Assembly (NCBI RefSeq): GCF_023101665.1
Contig: NZ_CP082161.1
Location: 6,510,001 to 6,574,000 of the forward strand
DNA: 64,000 nucleotides
From: Bradyrhizobium sp. 195
Lineage (GTDB): Bacteria > Pseudomonadota > Alphaproteobacteria > Rhizobiales > Xanthobacteraceae
Direction of reading: 5' to 3'
Each line of letters opens with the position of its first letter. The first letter of the stretch is position 1. Positions 17,395 to 26,838 of the stretch are shown here, in pieces. Both the position numbers and the translations under genes were made by a program. The notes under the pieces were generated by a model that saw only the letters and a list, made by a program, of their open reading frames with translations, searched no databases and was not told the DNA's origin.

Positions 17395-18338
17395 TGGCAG
17401 CGGAGAACGGGCACGCAGCAAAGGAGATCATTGCGATCCGACGTGCCGATGGCGAAAGCCGCACGCTCGCAGCTTCCTTGCCGCGCCTGGTGCTCGAGGC
17501 CCGCCGTATCGCCGCCAACGTCATCCACGGTCTGCATGGTCGGCGCCGCGCCGGCTCCGGCGAGAATTTCTGGCAATATCGCCGCTTCGTCTCCGGCGAG
17601 CCGGCGCAGAACGTCGACTGGCGGCGCTCGGCGCGCGACGACCATCTCTATGTCCGCGAGCTCGAATGGGAAGCCTCGCACACGGTCTGGATCTGGCCCG
17701 ACCGCTCGCCCTCGATGGCATTCGCCTCGAAGAGTGCGCGCGAGTCCAAGCTCGAACGGACTCTGATCGTCGCCTTCGCGCTGGCCGAGCTGCTGGTCTC
17801 CGGCGGCGAACGCGTCGGCATTCCCGGGCTGATGGCGCCGACGGCGAGCCGCAGCGTCATCGACAAGATGGCGCAGGCGATGCTGCATGACGATGCCGAT
17901 CGTCTCAGCCTGCCGCCGTCCTTCGTGCCTGCGGCGCTCGCCGAGACGATCGTGCTGTCGGATTTCTGGTCGCCGATATCAGAGATCAGGGCCACGCTCG
18001 CAGGGCTCTCCGGCTCCGGCGCGCACGGCACGCTGGTGCAGATCGTCGATCCCGCCGAAGAATCGTTCCCCTATTCCGGCCGCGTCGAGTTCGTCGAGCC
18101 CGAAGGGTTCGGCGTGATCACCGCCGGCCGCGCCGAGAGCTGGGCACAGGATTACACCGCGCGGCTCGCGCTGCACCGCGACCAGATCCGCGCCGAGACG
18201 GGCAAGCTCGACTGGCTGTTCACGACGCACGCCACCGATCGCTCCGCCGCCGAGCTGCTGCTGTTCCTGCATGCCGGCATGCAGGTGAGCAAGTCGGGCG
18301 CCCGCACCACGACGATCAAGGTGGGGCCGGCCGCATGA
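17394..18338 (+). CDS. DUF58 domain-containing protein
   Basis: A 314-aa protein of the MoxR-associated DUF58 family. The conserved core is GENFWQYRRFVSGEPAQNVDW with RSARDDHLYVRELEWE (residues 55-90). The later part resembles a degenerate VWA fold (VWIWPDRSPSMAFAS, with D-x-S-x-S-like residues). The start could be the TTG at 17391 or the ATG at 17394. It overlaps moxR by one base and the next gene by 4 bases. DUF58 proteins are presumed to form a membrane-linked complex with MoxR; the client is unknown here. Confidence 0.9.
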   Translation: MAAENGHAAKEIIAIRRADGESRTLAASLPRLVLEARRIAANVIHGLHGRRRAGSGENFWQYRRFVSGEPAQNVDWRRSARDDHLYVRELEWEASHTVWIWPDRSPSMAFASKSARESKLERTLIVAFALAELLVSGGERVGIPGLMAPTASRSVIDKMAQAMLHDDADRLSLPPSFVPAALAETIVLSDFWSPISEIRATLAGLSGSGAHGTLVQIVDPAEESFPYSGRVEFVEPEGFGVITAGRAESWAQDYTARLALHRDQIRAETGKLDWLFTTHATDRSAAELLLFLHAGMQVSKSGARTTTIKVGPAA

Positions 18339-21139
18339 TGGGACTGCCGCTCGCCTTCACCCAACCGCTGCTCCTGATCGGGCTTATCAGCCTTCCGGTG
18401 CTGTGGTGGCTGCTGCGCGTGATGCCGCCGCGGCCGCGCCGCATCGAGTTTCCGCCGACGCGCCTGTTGTTCGACATTGCGCCAAGGGAAGAGACGCCCT
18501 CGCGGACGCCATGGTGGCTGACCGCATTGCGCCTCCTGGCTGCAGCGCTCGTCATTTTCGCGGCCGCCGGCCCGATCTGGAATCCGCAAACGGGCCTCGC
18601 CGGCAGCAAGGCGCCGCTGATGATCATGTTCGACGACGGCTGGAGCGCGGCCTCGCACTGGGACGTCAGGATCAGGGCCGCCGACGAGCTGATCGCCAAC
18701 GCCGATAACGACCGCCGCGCCATCGCACTGGTGCCGCTGTCCGAGCCGAACCGCGACATCACGCTGATGCCGGCGGGCGCGGCGCGCGTCGCGCTGCGCC
18801 AGCTCGCGCCAAAACCCTATTCGATCGACCGCGTCGAGACGCTGGCTGCAATCGACCGCTTCCTGAAAGCCACCGGCGATTGCGAGATCGCATGGCTGTC
18901 GGACAGCGTCGACACCGGCCGTGGCGAGGACTTCGTGCAGGGCCTCGGCAAGACCATGGGCGAGCGCAGCCTGACCGTGTTCGAAGGCGGCACCTCCTCG
19001 CCGCTGGCGCTGGTTGCGGCCGAGAACGCGGCCGCCCGGATGACGGTGAAGGTGCTGCGCACCGACAGCGGCATCGCTGTCGGCACCGTGCGCGCGCTGG
19101 ACCAGAAGGCCTCGCCGATCGGAGAAGCCCGTTATACGTTCGGCCCGCAGGACAAGGAGACCGACGCTTCCTTCGATCTGCCGGTCGAGCTGCGCAACGA
19201 CATCACCCGGCTCGAGATCTCGGGCGAGCGCTCCGCCGGCGCGGTGCAGCTGCTCGACAAGCGCTGGCGCCGCCGCGCCATCGGCATCGTCTCGGGCGCG
19301 ACCAGCGAGACCGCGCAGCCGCTGCTGGCGCCGACCTTCTACCTCACCCGCGCGCTGGCGCCGTTCGCCGACGTCAGGCTCGCCGACAAGGGCTCGCCGC
19401 AGCAGGGCATCACGCAATTTCTCGACCAGAAGCTGCCGATGATCATCCTCGCCGATGTCGGCACCATCGCCCCTGAGCTGCGCGAGCGCGTCAATGCCTG
19501 GATCGACCAGGGCGGCGTGCTGGTGCGGTTCGCAGGTCCCCGGCTGGCGCAGGCCGAAGACGATCTCGTGCCGGTCAAGCTGCGTAAGGGCGGCCGCACG
19601 CTCGGCGGCAGCCTGACCTGGGAGAAGCCGCAGCATCTGGCCTCCTTCGCCGCCGACGGCCCGTTTGCCGGCGTCGCAGTCCCCAGGGACGTCACCGTGA
19701 GCCGCCAGGTGCTGGCCGAGCCCGACGCGGTGCTCGCCACCAAGAGCTGGGCCTCGCTGGAAGACGGAACGCCGCTCGTGACCGGCGAGCATCGCGGCAA
19801 GGGCCTCGTCAGCCTATTCCACGTCAGCGCCGACATGCGCTGGTCGGATTTGCCGATGTCGGGCACCTTCGTCGAAATGCTGCGGCGGGTGGTCGACATG
19901 TCCGGCTACACGTCCAAGCCCGGCGCAGGCGTTGCCAGCGAAGCGACCACTGAAACGGTGGCGCCGCTGCACATGCTCGACGGTTTTGGCGCCTTCGGTC
20001 CGCCGCCGGCGACCGCAAAGCCCCTGCCCGCGGACTATCGCGACCGCGCCACTCCCGATCATCCGCCGGGCTTCTATGGTCCGGCCGAAGGACCTCTCGC
20101 CGTGAACACGCTTGCCAGCGCCGACCGCATCGCGGCCCTCAATACCGCGAGCCTGCGCGCCCGGCACGCCACCTACACCAATTCCGAGCCGCGGGACTTG
20201 CGTGGCTGGCTGCTGTCGACGGCGCTCGCGCTGTTCCTGATCGACGCCATCATCGTCGCGGTGCTCGGCGGCGGGATCGCCGCGCTGCTGCGCCGCCGCG
20301 CCGCGCCTGCGATGATCGTCCTTGGCCTGCTGTTCGCATCGCTCTCGCCGGCGCCGTCACGCGCCGACGGCGCCGCGGACGATTTCGCGATGAAGGCGAC
20401 GTCGCAGACCCGCCTCGCCTATGTCGTCACGGGCAATGCCGACGTCGATTCCATCGTCAAGGCCGGCCTGAACGGGCTGACGCTGTTCCTGGCGCAGCGC
20501 ACCGCGCTCGAGGCCGGCGATCCCGTCGGGGTCGATCCTGCGCGCGACGAGCTCGCCTTCTTCCCGCTGATCTACTGGCCGATCGTGCCGGGCGCGCCCA
20601 AGCCGCCGCGCGATGCCATCAACAAGATCGACGCCTACATGAAGCAGGGCGGCACCGTGCTGTTCGACACGCGCGATGCGATCGAAGCACCGCCCGGCGC
20701 AAACGGCGCGGCACAGACCCCGGGCATGCAGACGCTGCGCGAGATCCTGTCCTCGCTCGACGTGCCCGAGCTCGAGCCGGTGCCGCGCGAGCACGTGCTG
20801 ACCAAGACCTTCTATCTGCTGCGCGACTTCCCCGGCCGCTTCGTCACCGGCCAGACCTGGGTCGAGACCCTGCCGCGCGACGAGGACGAGGACAGCGCGC
20901 AGCGGCCGGCGCGCGGCGGCGACGGCGTCTCGCCGATCATCATCACCTCGAACGATCTTGCCGGCGCCTGGGCGGTGCGGCCCGACGGCCAGGCCATGCT
21001 GCCCGTGACCGGCGGCGACACCCGCCAGCGCGAATTCGCCTACCGCGCCGGCGCCAACATCGTGATGTACACCCTGACCGGCAACTACAAGGCCGACCAG
21101 GTGCACGCACCGGCCCTGATCGAACGGCTGGGGCAATGA
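18335..21139 (+). CDS. BatA N-terminal / DUF4159 membrane protein
   Basis: A large membrane protein of 934 aa. Residues 1-80 carry two membrane segments and the BatA-type aerotolerance regulator N-terminal domain (MGLPLAFTQPLLLIGLISLP, then PPRPRRIEFPPTRLLFD). The middle 500 residues form periplasmic-type domains. A second hydrophobic region at about 630-680 is followed by the DUF4159 domain, beginning KATSQTRLAYVVTGNADVDS and including FPLIYWPIVPGAP and MKQGGTVLFDTRD. It overlaps DUF58 by 4 bases. It is a partner of MoxR/DUF58, of unknown client. Confidence 0.88.
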   Translation: MMGLPLAFTQPLLLIGLISLPVLWWLLRVMPPRPRRIEFPPTRLLFDIAPREETPSRTPWWLTALRLLAAALVIFAAAGPIWNPQTGLAGSKAPLMIMFDDGWSAASHWDVRIRAADELIANADNDRRAIALVPLSEPNRDITLMPAGAARVALRQLAPKPYSIDRVETLAAIDRFLKATGDCEIAWLSDSVDTGRGEDFVQGLGKTMGERSLTVFEGGTSSPLALVAAENAAARMTVKVLRTDSGIAVGTVRALDQKASPIGEARYTFGPQDKETDASFDLPVELRNDITRLEISGERSAGAVQLLDKRWRRRAIGIVSGATSETAQPLLAPTFYLTRALAPFADVRLADKGSPQQGITQFLDQKLPMIILADVGTIAPELRERVNAWIDQGGVLVRFAGPRLAQAEDDLVPVKLRKGGRTLGGSLTWEKPQHLASFAADGPFAGVAVPRDVTVSRQVLAEPDAVLATKSWASLEDGTPLVTGEHRGKGLVSLFHVSADMRWSDLPMSGTFVEMLRRVVDMSGYTSKPGAGVASEATTETVAPLHMLDGFGAFGPPPATAKPLPADYRDRATPDHPPGFYGPAEGPLAVNTLASADRIAALNTASLRARHATYTNSEPRDLRGWLLSTALALFLIDAIIVAVLGGGIAALLRRRAAPAMIVLGLLFASLSPAPSRADGAADDFAMKATSQTRLAYVVTGNADVDSIVKAGLNGLTLFLAQRTALEAGDPVGVDPARDELAFFPLIYWPIVPGAPKPPRDAINKIDAYMKQGGTVLFDTRDAIEAPPGANGAAQTPGMQTLREILSSLDVPELEPVPREHVLTKTFYLLRDFPGRFVTGQTWVETLPRDEDEDSAQRPARGGDGVSPIIITSNDLAGAWAVRPDGQAMLPVTGGDTRQREFAYRAGANIVMYTLTGNYKADQVHAPALIERLGQ

Positions 21140-21186
21140 GCATGATCCGGAAAAGTGGAAGCCGGTTTTCCGGCGAGATCATGCTC
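21138..21186. repeat. 49-bp dispersed palindrome, family D (copy 1)
   Basis: GAGCATGATCCGGAAAAGTGG and its imperfect complement, ending GAGATCATGCTC. It overlaps the stop codon of the DUF4159 gene and separates it from the next gene. A second copy lies at 48815-48863. This family is common in Bradyrhizobium and related Rhizobiales (recall, not searched). Confidence 0.8.
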
Positions 21187-21206
21187 ACAACGAATAGAAG
21201 ATCGAC

Positions 21207-23270
21207 ATGAATTACGGCATCGCGTTCACGCCGCTTGTCCCTGCGATCGTCCTCTGGCTCGCCCTCGCTGCGATCGTCGTCGTCGCGCTCGTGCTGCTGC
21301 TCGCGCGCGCGCGTGGCGCCGCCGTGCGCGTGGCCGCGCTGGCGCTGTTCCTGCTGGCGCTCTCCAATCCCTCTTTCACCCGCGAGGACCGCGATCCCCT
21401 CACCTCGGTTGCCGCCGTCGTCGTCGACAAGAGCCCGAGCCAGAATTTCGGCAACCGCAACCGCGAGGCCGCGCAGGCGCAGGAGGCGCTGGTCGACAGC
21501 CTGAAGAAGATCAAGGGTCTCGAAGTCCGCGTCGTCGACGCCGGACAGGCCGACGGTGAGACCGACGGCACAAAGCTGTTCGGCGCCCTCGGCTCGACCT
21601 TGTCGGACGTGCCGGTCGACCGCGTCGCCGGCGCGTTCCTGATCACCGACGGCCGCGTCCATGACATTCCTGCGAACGCCGCCGCGCTTGGCTTCCAGGC
21701 GCCGGTGCACGCGCTGATCACCGGGCAGAAGGACGAGCGCGATCGCCGCATCGCGATCACGGCTGCGCCCCGCTTCGGCATCGTCGGGCAGACCCAGACT
21801 ATCAGCTACCGCCTCGACGACCAGGGCGTCACCGGCGAGCGCGCCAAGGTCACGGTCCGCAGGGACGGCGAGGTCATCAACGAGCGCACGCTGTCGAGCG
21901 GCCAGGCCGCGAGCGTCGACGTCGACATCAAGCATGCCGGTCCGAACATCGTCGAAATCGAGGCTTCGCCGCTCGAGAAGGAGCTGACGCCGGTGAACAA
22001 CCGCGCCGTCGTCGCCATCGATGGCGTCCGCGACAAGCTGCGCGTGCTGCTGGTCTCGGGCGAGCCGCATTCGGGCGAGCGCACATGGCGCAATCTGCTC
22101 AAGTCCGACGCCAGCGTCGACCTCGTGCACTTCACCATTCTGCGTCCGCCGGAGAAGCAGGACGGCACGCCGATCAACGAATTGTCGCTGATCGCGTTTC
22201 CGACCCGCGAATTGTTCCAGCAGAAGATCAACGAATTCCAGCTGATCATCTTCGACCGCTACGCCCGCCAGGGCGTGCTGCCGATCGCCTATTTCGACAA
22301 CATCGCGCGCTATGTCCGCGCGGGCGGCGCAGTGCTGGTCTCGGCCGGACCCGACTACGCCTCCAACACCAGCATCTGGCGCACGCCGCTGGATACGGTG
22401 CTGCCGGCCGAACCCGTCGGCGTGACGGAAAAGCCGTTCTATGCGCATCTGTCCGACGTCGGCAAACGCCACCCCGTCACGCGCGCCCTGGAGGGCTCCG
22501 CCAGCGAGCCGCCACGCTGGAGCCGCTTCTTCAGGACGGTCGACACCCGCAATTCCGTCAACCCGCCGGTGATGACGGGGGCCGACGGCAAGCCGCTTCT
22601 GTTCCTGTCGCGCTTCGGCGAGGGCCGGGTTGCGCTCTTGCTGTCCGATCACATCTGGCTGTGGGCGCGCGGTTATGAGGGCGGTGGCCCGCATCTCGAT
22701 CTGCTCAGGCGGATGTCACACTGGCTGATGAAGCAGCCGGACCTCGATGAAGAGGCGCTGCGTCTGCAGGTGCAGGGCAAGGACCTCGTCGTGGTGCGTC
22801 AGACCATGGCCGACAGCGTTCAGCCGGTGAGCGTGACCTCGCCGTCGGGCGTGTCGCGCGATTTGACGCTCGCGGCTGCCGATCCCGGCGAGTGGCGCGC
22901 CAGCCTTCCGGCGAGCGAGCTCGGCCTGTGGCAGGCGACCGACGGCACGCTGAAGGCGCTGATCAATGTCGGCCCGACCAATCCGAAGGAGTTTTCGGAA
23001 GTCACCTCCACCACCGACACGTTGAAGCCGCTGACGCAAGCGACCGGCGGCGACGCCGTCCGCGTGGCCAATGGCTCAAGCGTCGAGCTGCCGCGCATCC
23101 TGCCGGTGCGCTCGGTGGGCATGTTCCATGGCGACGGCTGGATGGGCGTGCGGATGCGCGATGCCAGCGTGGTGAAAGGTGTCGGCGTGCTGCCGATCTT
23201 CGCCGGCGTGATCGGCCTGCTGCTACTGCTCGGCGCCTTCGCGGCGACGTGGGTGCGCGAAGGGCGCTAA
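21207..23270 (+). CDS. Glutamine amidotransferase-like membrane protein
   Basis: A membrane protein of 687 aa. Two N-terminal membrane segments (residues 5-55) are followed by a long soluble region with a class I glutamine amidotransferase-like flavodoxin fold (LRVLLVSGEPHSGERTWRNL, FQLIIFDRYARQGVLP, YVRAGGAVLVSAGPDYAS). One C-terminal membrane segment (LPIFAGVIGLLLLLGAFAAT) ends it. No Cys-His-Glu triad was picked out, so enzyme activity is doubtful. It follows the BatA/DUF4159 gene after a palindrome and completes the MoxR cassette. Confidence 0.85.
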   Translation: MNYGIAFTPLVPAIVLWLALAAIVVVALVLLLARARGAAVRVAALALFLLALSNPSFTREDRDPLTSVAAVVVDKSPSQNFGNRNREAAQAQEALVDSLKKIKGLEVRVVDAGQADGETDGTKLFGALGSTLSDVPVDRVAGAFLITDGRVHDIPANAAALGFQAPVHALITGQKDERDRRIAITAAPRFGIVGQTQTISYRLDDQGVTGERAKVTVRRDGEVINERTLSSGQAASVDVDIKHAGPNIVEIEASPLEKELTPVNNRAVVAIDGVRDKLRVLLVSGEPHSGERTWRNLLKSDASVDLVHFTILRPPEKQDGTPINELSLIAFPTRELFQQKINEFQLIIFDRYARQGVLPIAYFDNIARYVRAGGAVLVSAGPDYASNTSIWRTPLDTVLPAEPVGVTEKPFYAHLSDVGKRHPVTRALEGSASEPPRWSRFFRTVDTRNSVNPPVMTGADGKPLLFLSRFGEGRVALLLSDHIWLWARGYEGGGPHLDLLRRMSHWLMKQPDLDEEALRLQVQGKDLVVVRQTMADSVQPVSVTSPSGVSRDLTLAAADPGEWRASLPASELGLWQATDGTLKALINVGPTNPKEFSEVTSTTDTLKPLTQATGGDAVRVANGSSVELPRILPVRSVGMFHGDGWMGVRMRDASVVKGVGVLPIFAGVIGLLLLLGAFAATWVREGR

Positions 23271-23309
23271 GGCGTGATAAATCGAGTTTAGCCGCGACGC
23301 TCTCTCCGT

Positions 23310-23459
23310 TCCCTCCCCCCTTGTGGGGGAGGGTCAGGGAGGGGGGGTGCCACACGGGGGTTCTTTCCGTCGCGCGTCCTTCCTCGGTGCGTCATCAACA
23401 ACCGAGACCTTTTCCCGGGCAACCCCTCTCCCTAACCCTCCCCCACAAGGGGGGAGGGA
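23310..23459. repeat. Dispersed palindrome with CCCTCCCCC arms (family E)
   Basis: Arms CCCTCCCCCCTTGTGGGGGA at 23311 onward and the complementary CCCTCCCCCACAAGGGGGGA near 23437-23456 enclose about 100 bases. It lies after the amidotransferase-like gene and before the Zur-like box. A weaker relative is at 57550-57735. Confidence 0.7.
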
Positions 23460-23580
23460 CGCACCTCCGTTGGCGCGCTCGGCGAGGCTCATCCTACAGA
23501 CGCTAGTTGCCCGAACGACACATCACGCGGCCACCCTTGCGGGATCGCCTGACTGCCGTTGACATCCGCCAACCGATCGA

Positions 23581-23603
23581 GCGATGTTACATTATAACAT
23601 CGC
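23581..23603. promoter_or_regulatory. Zur-like zinc regulator operator
   Basis: A 23-bp near-perfect palindrome whose core is GATGTTACATTATAACATC, closely matching the alphaproteobacterial Zur consensus of the form GTTAT-N-ATAAC. It lies 45 bases upstream of the DUF2946 start and just downstream of a repeat. Its position and AT-rich sequence in a GC-rich region make chance unlikely. Zinc-dependent repression of the DUF2946-TonB receptor pair is inferred. Confidence 0.75.
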
Positions 23604-23648
23604 AGCCGCCGCGGATTGGCGTCTCGCGATGTGGGGTGGCTTTTCCAG

Positions 23649-24065
23649 ATGAAGTGGTTCCGGTCGAATATAAGGCACGGCGCCCGGCTCGCGTTGTTCG
23701 CGATGCTGGTGCAGTTCGCTTTGACGTTCGGCCACAGCCATTGGTTCGCCCAGGCCGCACCGCTTGCCCAAGCCACGCTGCAACAGGCCGACGGCGCCAA
23801 GGAGAGCGCCAAGGGCGTTGTTGCGGTCGACCGCACAGCGGTTCAGAAGCAATCGCCCTCAAGCCCCGACCGCGAGCACCCCGACGAGGACAATTGCGCA
23901 ATCTGCGCCGTCGTCGCAATGGCGGGCACCGTCGTATTCGCGGCACCGCCCGTATTGTTGCTGCCGCAGGCGATCGAGCTGCTCCTCCGCACCACCGATG
24001 CCGAATTCATTCATCTGAAATCGGCCGGCACGGCATTCCAGCCGCGCGCCCCTCCTGCCTCCTGA
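23649..24065 (+). CDS. DUF2946 family protein
   Basis: A 138-aa protein with an N-terminal hydrophobic segment (LALFAMLVQFALTFGHSHW) and a second one at residues 90-110, between which lies a charged stretch and the motif DNCAICAVVAMAG. Paired cysteines and the HSH motif suggest metal contact. The ATG at 23649 (MKWFRSN) is preferred to an upstream in-frame opening that would overlap the operator. DUF2946 genes are often found beside TonB receptors for zinc or copper, as here. The next gene, a TonB receptor, begins 142 bases downstream. Role inferred: zinc handling. Confidence 0.78.
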   Translation: MKWFRSNIRHGARLALFAMLVQFALTFGHSHWFAQAAPLAQATLQQADGAKESAKGVVAVDRTAVQKQSPSSPDREHPDEDNCAICAVVAMAGTVVFAAPPVLLLPQAIELLLRTTDAEFIHLKSAGTAFQPRAPPAS

Positions 24066-24207
24066 CTTCCAACTCTTGATCACGCCCGGGCTCGCTGCAA
24101 ATCGGCGAATGCCTGGGAGAAGTTGAAGTCGAATTCCGTCGCGCCGCGACGGCAGGCCGCCTCCCGTCAACAAACAACATGCGGACGGCCTGGCTGGAAT
24201 CAGGATC

Positions 24208-26577
24208 ATGTCATTTCAATTGCGACGCGCGCAGCGTCTTGGCGGAGCAAGCCTGCTCCTGCTCGGCGCTGCCGCCACGCCCGCTTTCGCCCAAACGCCT
24301 GCGCAAGACAAATCGTCGACCGAGATCCCCGCCGTCACCGTGACGGCGCCGAGCCCGATCGTGCGCAGAGCGGCGGTGCCGTCCCGCAACGCTGGCCGCG
24401 GCACGCGGACCGCGCGGGTGCGCAACCGCGAGCAAACGGCGGAAGCAACGCCAGCAGCCCAAGCACCCGCCGCGCCCCAGCAGGGCGTGCTGCCAATCGT
24501 GACCAATCAGTTCGCGACGGTCACGGTGGTGCCGAACGACGAGATCCGCCGCGAAGGCGGCGGCCAGCTCGGCGATCTCCTGTTCTCCAAGCCCGGCATC
24601 ACCGGCTCGAGCTTCGCGCCCGGCGCCTCCAGCCGGCCGATCATCCGTGGTCTCGACGTCAACCGCGTCGGCATCGTCGAAAATGGCACCAATTCGAGCG
24701 GCGCGTCCGATCTCGGCGAGGATCATTTCGTTCCGATCGATCCGCTCGCCACCAACCAGATCGAAGTGGTGCGCGGGCCGGCAGCACTCCGCTACGGCTC
24801 GACCTCGATCGGCGGCGTCGTCAGCGCCACCAACAACCGGATTCCGGAAGCGGTGCCTTCCTGCGCTCCATCGTTCCAGACCTACGGCCTGCCGACCAAG
24901 GCTCCGCTCGCGAGCGCCGCGACCTCACCCTGCGTCACCGCCGAGACCCGCACCGCGTTCTCTTCGGTCGATCGCGGCGTCGAAAGCGGCGTGCTGCTCG
25001 ACACCGGCGGCGGCAATTTTGCGTTCCATGCCGACGCCTATGGCCGCACGACCTCGGACTATTCCATTCCGAGCTATCCGTATCTGAACGATCAGTCGCG
25101 CCCCGTGAACGGCCGCCAGCCGAACTCGGCGACGCGTTCGGACGGTGCCTCGATCGGCGGCTCCTACTTCTTCCAGGGCGGCTATATCGGCGCGTCGATC
25201 ACGCAGAACGACTCGCTCTACCACATCCCCGGCATCGACGGCGCCGACCACCACACACGGATCGACGGCCACCAGACCAAGATCAACGTCAAGGGCGAGT
25301 ACCATCCTGATGCGGCCGCGATCGACGCCGTCCGCTTCTGGGCCGGCGCGACCGACTACCGCCACAACGAGATCGGCCTTGCCGATCCCGCCGACCTCAA
25401 CAGCGACGGCATACGCCAGACCTTCACCAACAAGGAGCAGGAAATCCGCACCGAGGTGCAGCTGATGCCGTTCAACGCGCGCTTCGCCGAGGTGACGACG
25501 GCGCTGGGCTTCCAGGTCGGCCATCAGGAATTGAGCGCACCGAGCCCGGACAATCCCGGTACGTTGTTCAACGGCCTGTGGGACCCCAACAACAGCACGC
25601 GCGTTGCCGGCTACGCCTTCAACGAGTTCAAGTTCACGGCGGCGACGCGGGCGCAGGTCGCCGGCCGCATCGAGCACGTCGAGCTGCACGGCACGACGCC
25701 GGACTTCCCGGCCGATTATCTGCCCGACGGCACGCCGCAAGCGGCGATCGCGCGCAATCCGTCGTTCACGCCGAAGAGCGGCAGCATCGGCCTGCTGCAG
25801 GACCTGCCGGGCGGCATGGTCGGCAGCATCACCGCGCAATATGTCGAACGCGCACCGAAGGCCGCCGAGCTGTTTTCGCGTGGTGGACATGATGCGACGG
25901 CGACGTTCGACATCGGCAATCCGAACCTCACCATCGAGACCGCGAAGTCGGTCGAACTCGGCGTGCGCAGGGCGACGGGACCGTTCCGCTTCGAGGCGAC
26001 GGTCTACTACACGCATTTCGACAATTTCATCTATCGCCGTCTCACCGGCGTGTCCTGCGACGATGACTTTGCATCCTGCGGCACGCCGGGCGCCGAGCTG
26101 AACCAGGCCGTCTACTCGCAGCGCAATGCCAACTTCCGCGGTGGCGAATTCCAGTCGCAGCTCGACGTCGGCGCTTTCCAGGGCGGCATCTGGGGCATCG
26201 ACAACCAGTTCGACTTCGTCCGCGCCACGTTCAGCGACGGCACCAACGTGCCGCGGATTCCGCCCATGCGGATGGGCGGCGGCGTGTTCTGGCGCGACGA
26301 CAACTGGCTGATGCGCGTCAACCTGCTGCATGCCTTCGCGCAGAACAACGTCGCCGTGATCGCAGAGACGCCGACGGCGGGCTACAATCTGCTGAAGGCC
26401 GAAATCAGCTACAAGACCAAGCTCGACCGCAACTGGTTCGGCGCGCGCGAGCTGATGGCCGGCATCGTCGGCAACAATCTCCTCAACGAGAACATCCGCA
26501 ACTCAGTGTCCTACACCAAGGACGAGGTGCTGATGCCCGGCATCGGCGTGCGGGCGTTTGCGAACTTCAAGTTTTGA
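24208..26577 (+). CDS. TonB-dependent receptor, probable zinc uptake (ZnuD-like)
   Basis: An outer-membrane receptor of 789 aa. A signal peptide (LGGASLLLLGAAATPAFA) precedes a TonB-box-like ITVTAP-type segment (IPAVTVTAPSP). The plug domain shows SSRPIIRGLDVNRVGIVENG and PLATNQIEVVRGPAALRYGS, which match the ZnuD/zinc-type plug better than siderophore plugs. The C-terminus ends in an aromatic residue (RAFANFKF) as expected for a barrel. The Zur-like box upstream supports zinc. Copper is an alternative. A perfect GC hairpin lies 12 bases after the stop. Confidence 0.88.
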   Translation: MSFQLRRAQRLGGASLLLLGAAATPAFAQTPAQDKSSTEIPAVTVTAPSPIVRRAAVPSRNAGRGTRTARVRNREQTAEATPAAQAPAAPQQGVLPIVTNQFATVTVVPNDEIRREGGGQLGDLLFSKPGITGSSFAPGASSRPIIRGLDVNRVGIVENGTNSSGASDLGEDHFVPIDPLATNQIEVVRGPAALRYGSTSIGGVVSATNNRIPEAVPSCAPSFQTYGLPTKAPLASAATSPCVTAETRTAFSSVDRGVESGVLLDTGGGNFAFHADAYGRTTSDYSIPSYPYLNDQSRPVNGRQPNSATRSDGASIGGSYFFQGGYIGASITQNDSLYHIPGIDGADHHTRIDGHQTKINVKGEYHPDAAAIDAVRFWAGATDYRHNEIGLADPADLNSDGIRQTFTNKEQEIRTEVQLMPFNARFAEVTTALGFQVGHQELSAPSPDNPGTLFNGLWDPNNSTRVAGYAFNEFKFTAATRAQVAGRIEHVELHGTTPDFPADYLPDGTPQAAIARNPSFTPKSGSIGLLQDLPGGMVGSITAQYVERAPKAAELFSRGGHDATATFDIGNPNLTIETAKSVELGVRRATGPFRFEATVYYTHFDNFIYRRLTGVSCDDDFASCGTPGAELNQAVYSQRNANFRGGEFQSQLDVGAFQGGIWGIDNQFDFVRATFSDGTNVPRIPPMRMGGGVFWRDDNWLMRVNLLHAFAQNNVAVIAETPTAGYNLLKAEISYKTKLDRNWFGARELMAGIVGNNLLNENIRNSVSYTKDEVLMPGIGVRAFANFKF

Positions 26578-26588
26578 TCCTTGAGTTA

Positions 26589-26610
26589 GTCGGGGCCCAC
26601 GGGCCCCGAC
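26589..26610 (+). terminator. GC hairpin after the TonB receptor
   Basis: A perfect inverted repeat GTCGGGGCCC/GGGCCCCGAC with a 2-base loop, 12 bases after the stop codon. No T run follows, so it is a likely but unproven transcript end. Confidence 0.5.
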
Positions 26611-26626
26611 GCACACCGCCGCCACA

Positions 26627-26708
26627 CCGTCATTGCGAGCGCAGCGAAGCAATCCAGAATCTTTCAGCGGAGGCAGCCTGGATTGCTTCGCTGCGCTCGC
26701 AATGACGG
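26627..26708. repeat. Dispersed palindrome, family F
   Basis: An 82-bp near-perfect palindrome starting CCGTCATTGCGAGCGCAGCG and ending with its complement CGCTCGCAATGACGG. It lies between the TonB receptor and the GNAT gene. Confidence 0.8.
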
Positions 26709-26748
26709 AGTATGAGGAGCCGCTGCCGTCCTTCTAACGCGCAGGACA

Positions 26749-26835
26749 GTAGGCCCGGATGGAGTGCAGCGTAATCCGGGGTTCTCGCGTTGCGGGCAGA
26801 CCTTCCCGGATTACGCTGCGCTCCATCCGGGCTAC
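26749..26835. repeat. Dispersed palindromic element, family A (copy 2)
   Basis: An 87-bp inverted repeat beginning GTAGGCCCGGATGGAGTGCA and ending with TGCGCTCCATCCGGGCTAC. It is the second copy of the family at 1665-1747, with several base differences in both arms. It ends 4 bases before the GNAT stop codon. Confidence 0.8.
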
Positions 26836-26838
26836 GAA

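Noticed and set aside
21207..23270. Active glutamine amidotransferase
   Set aside because: The fold resembles class I amidotransferases but no Cys-His-Glu triad could be placed, so no catalytic claim is made.
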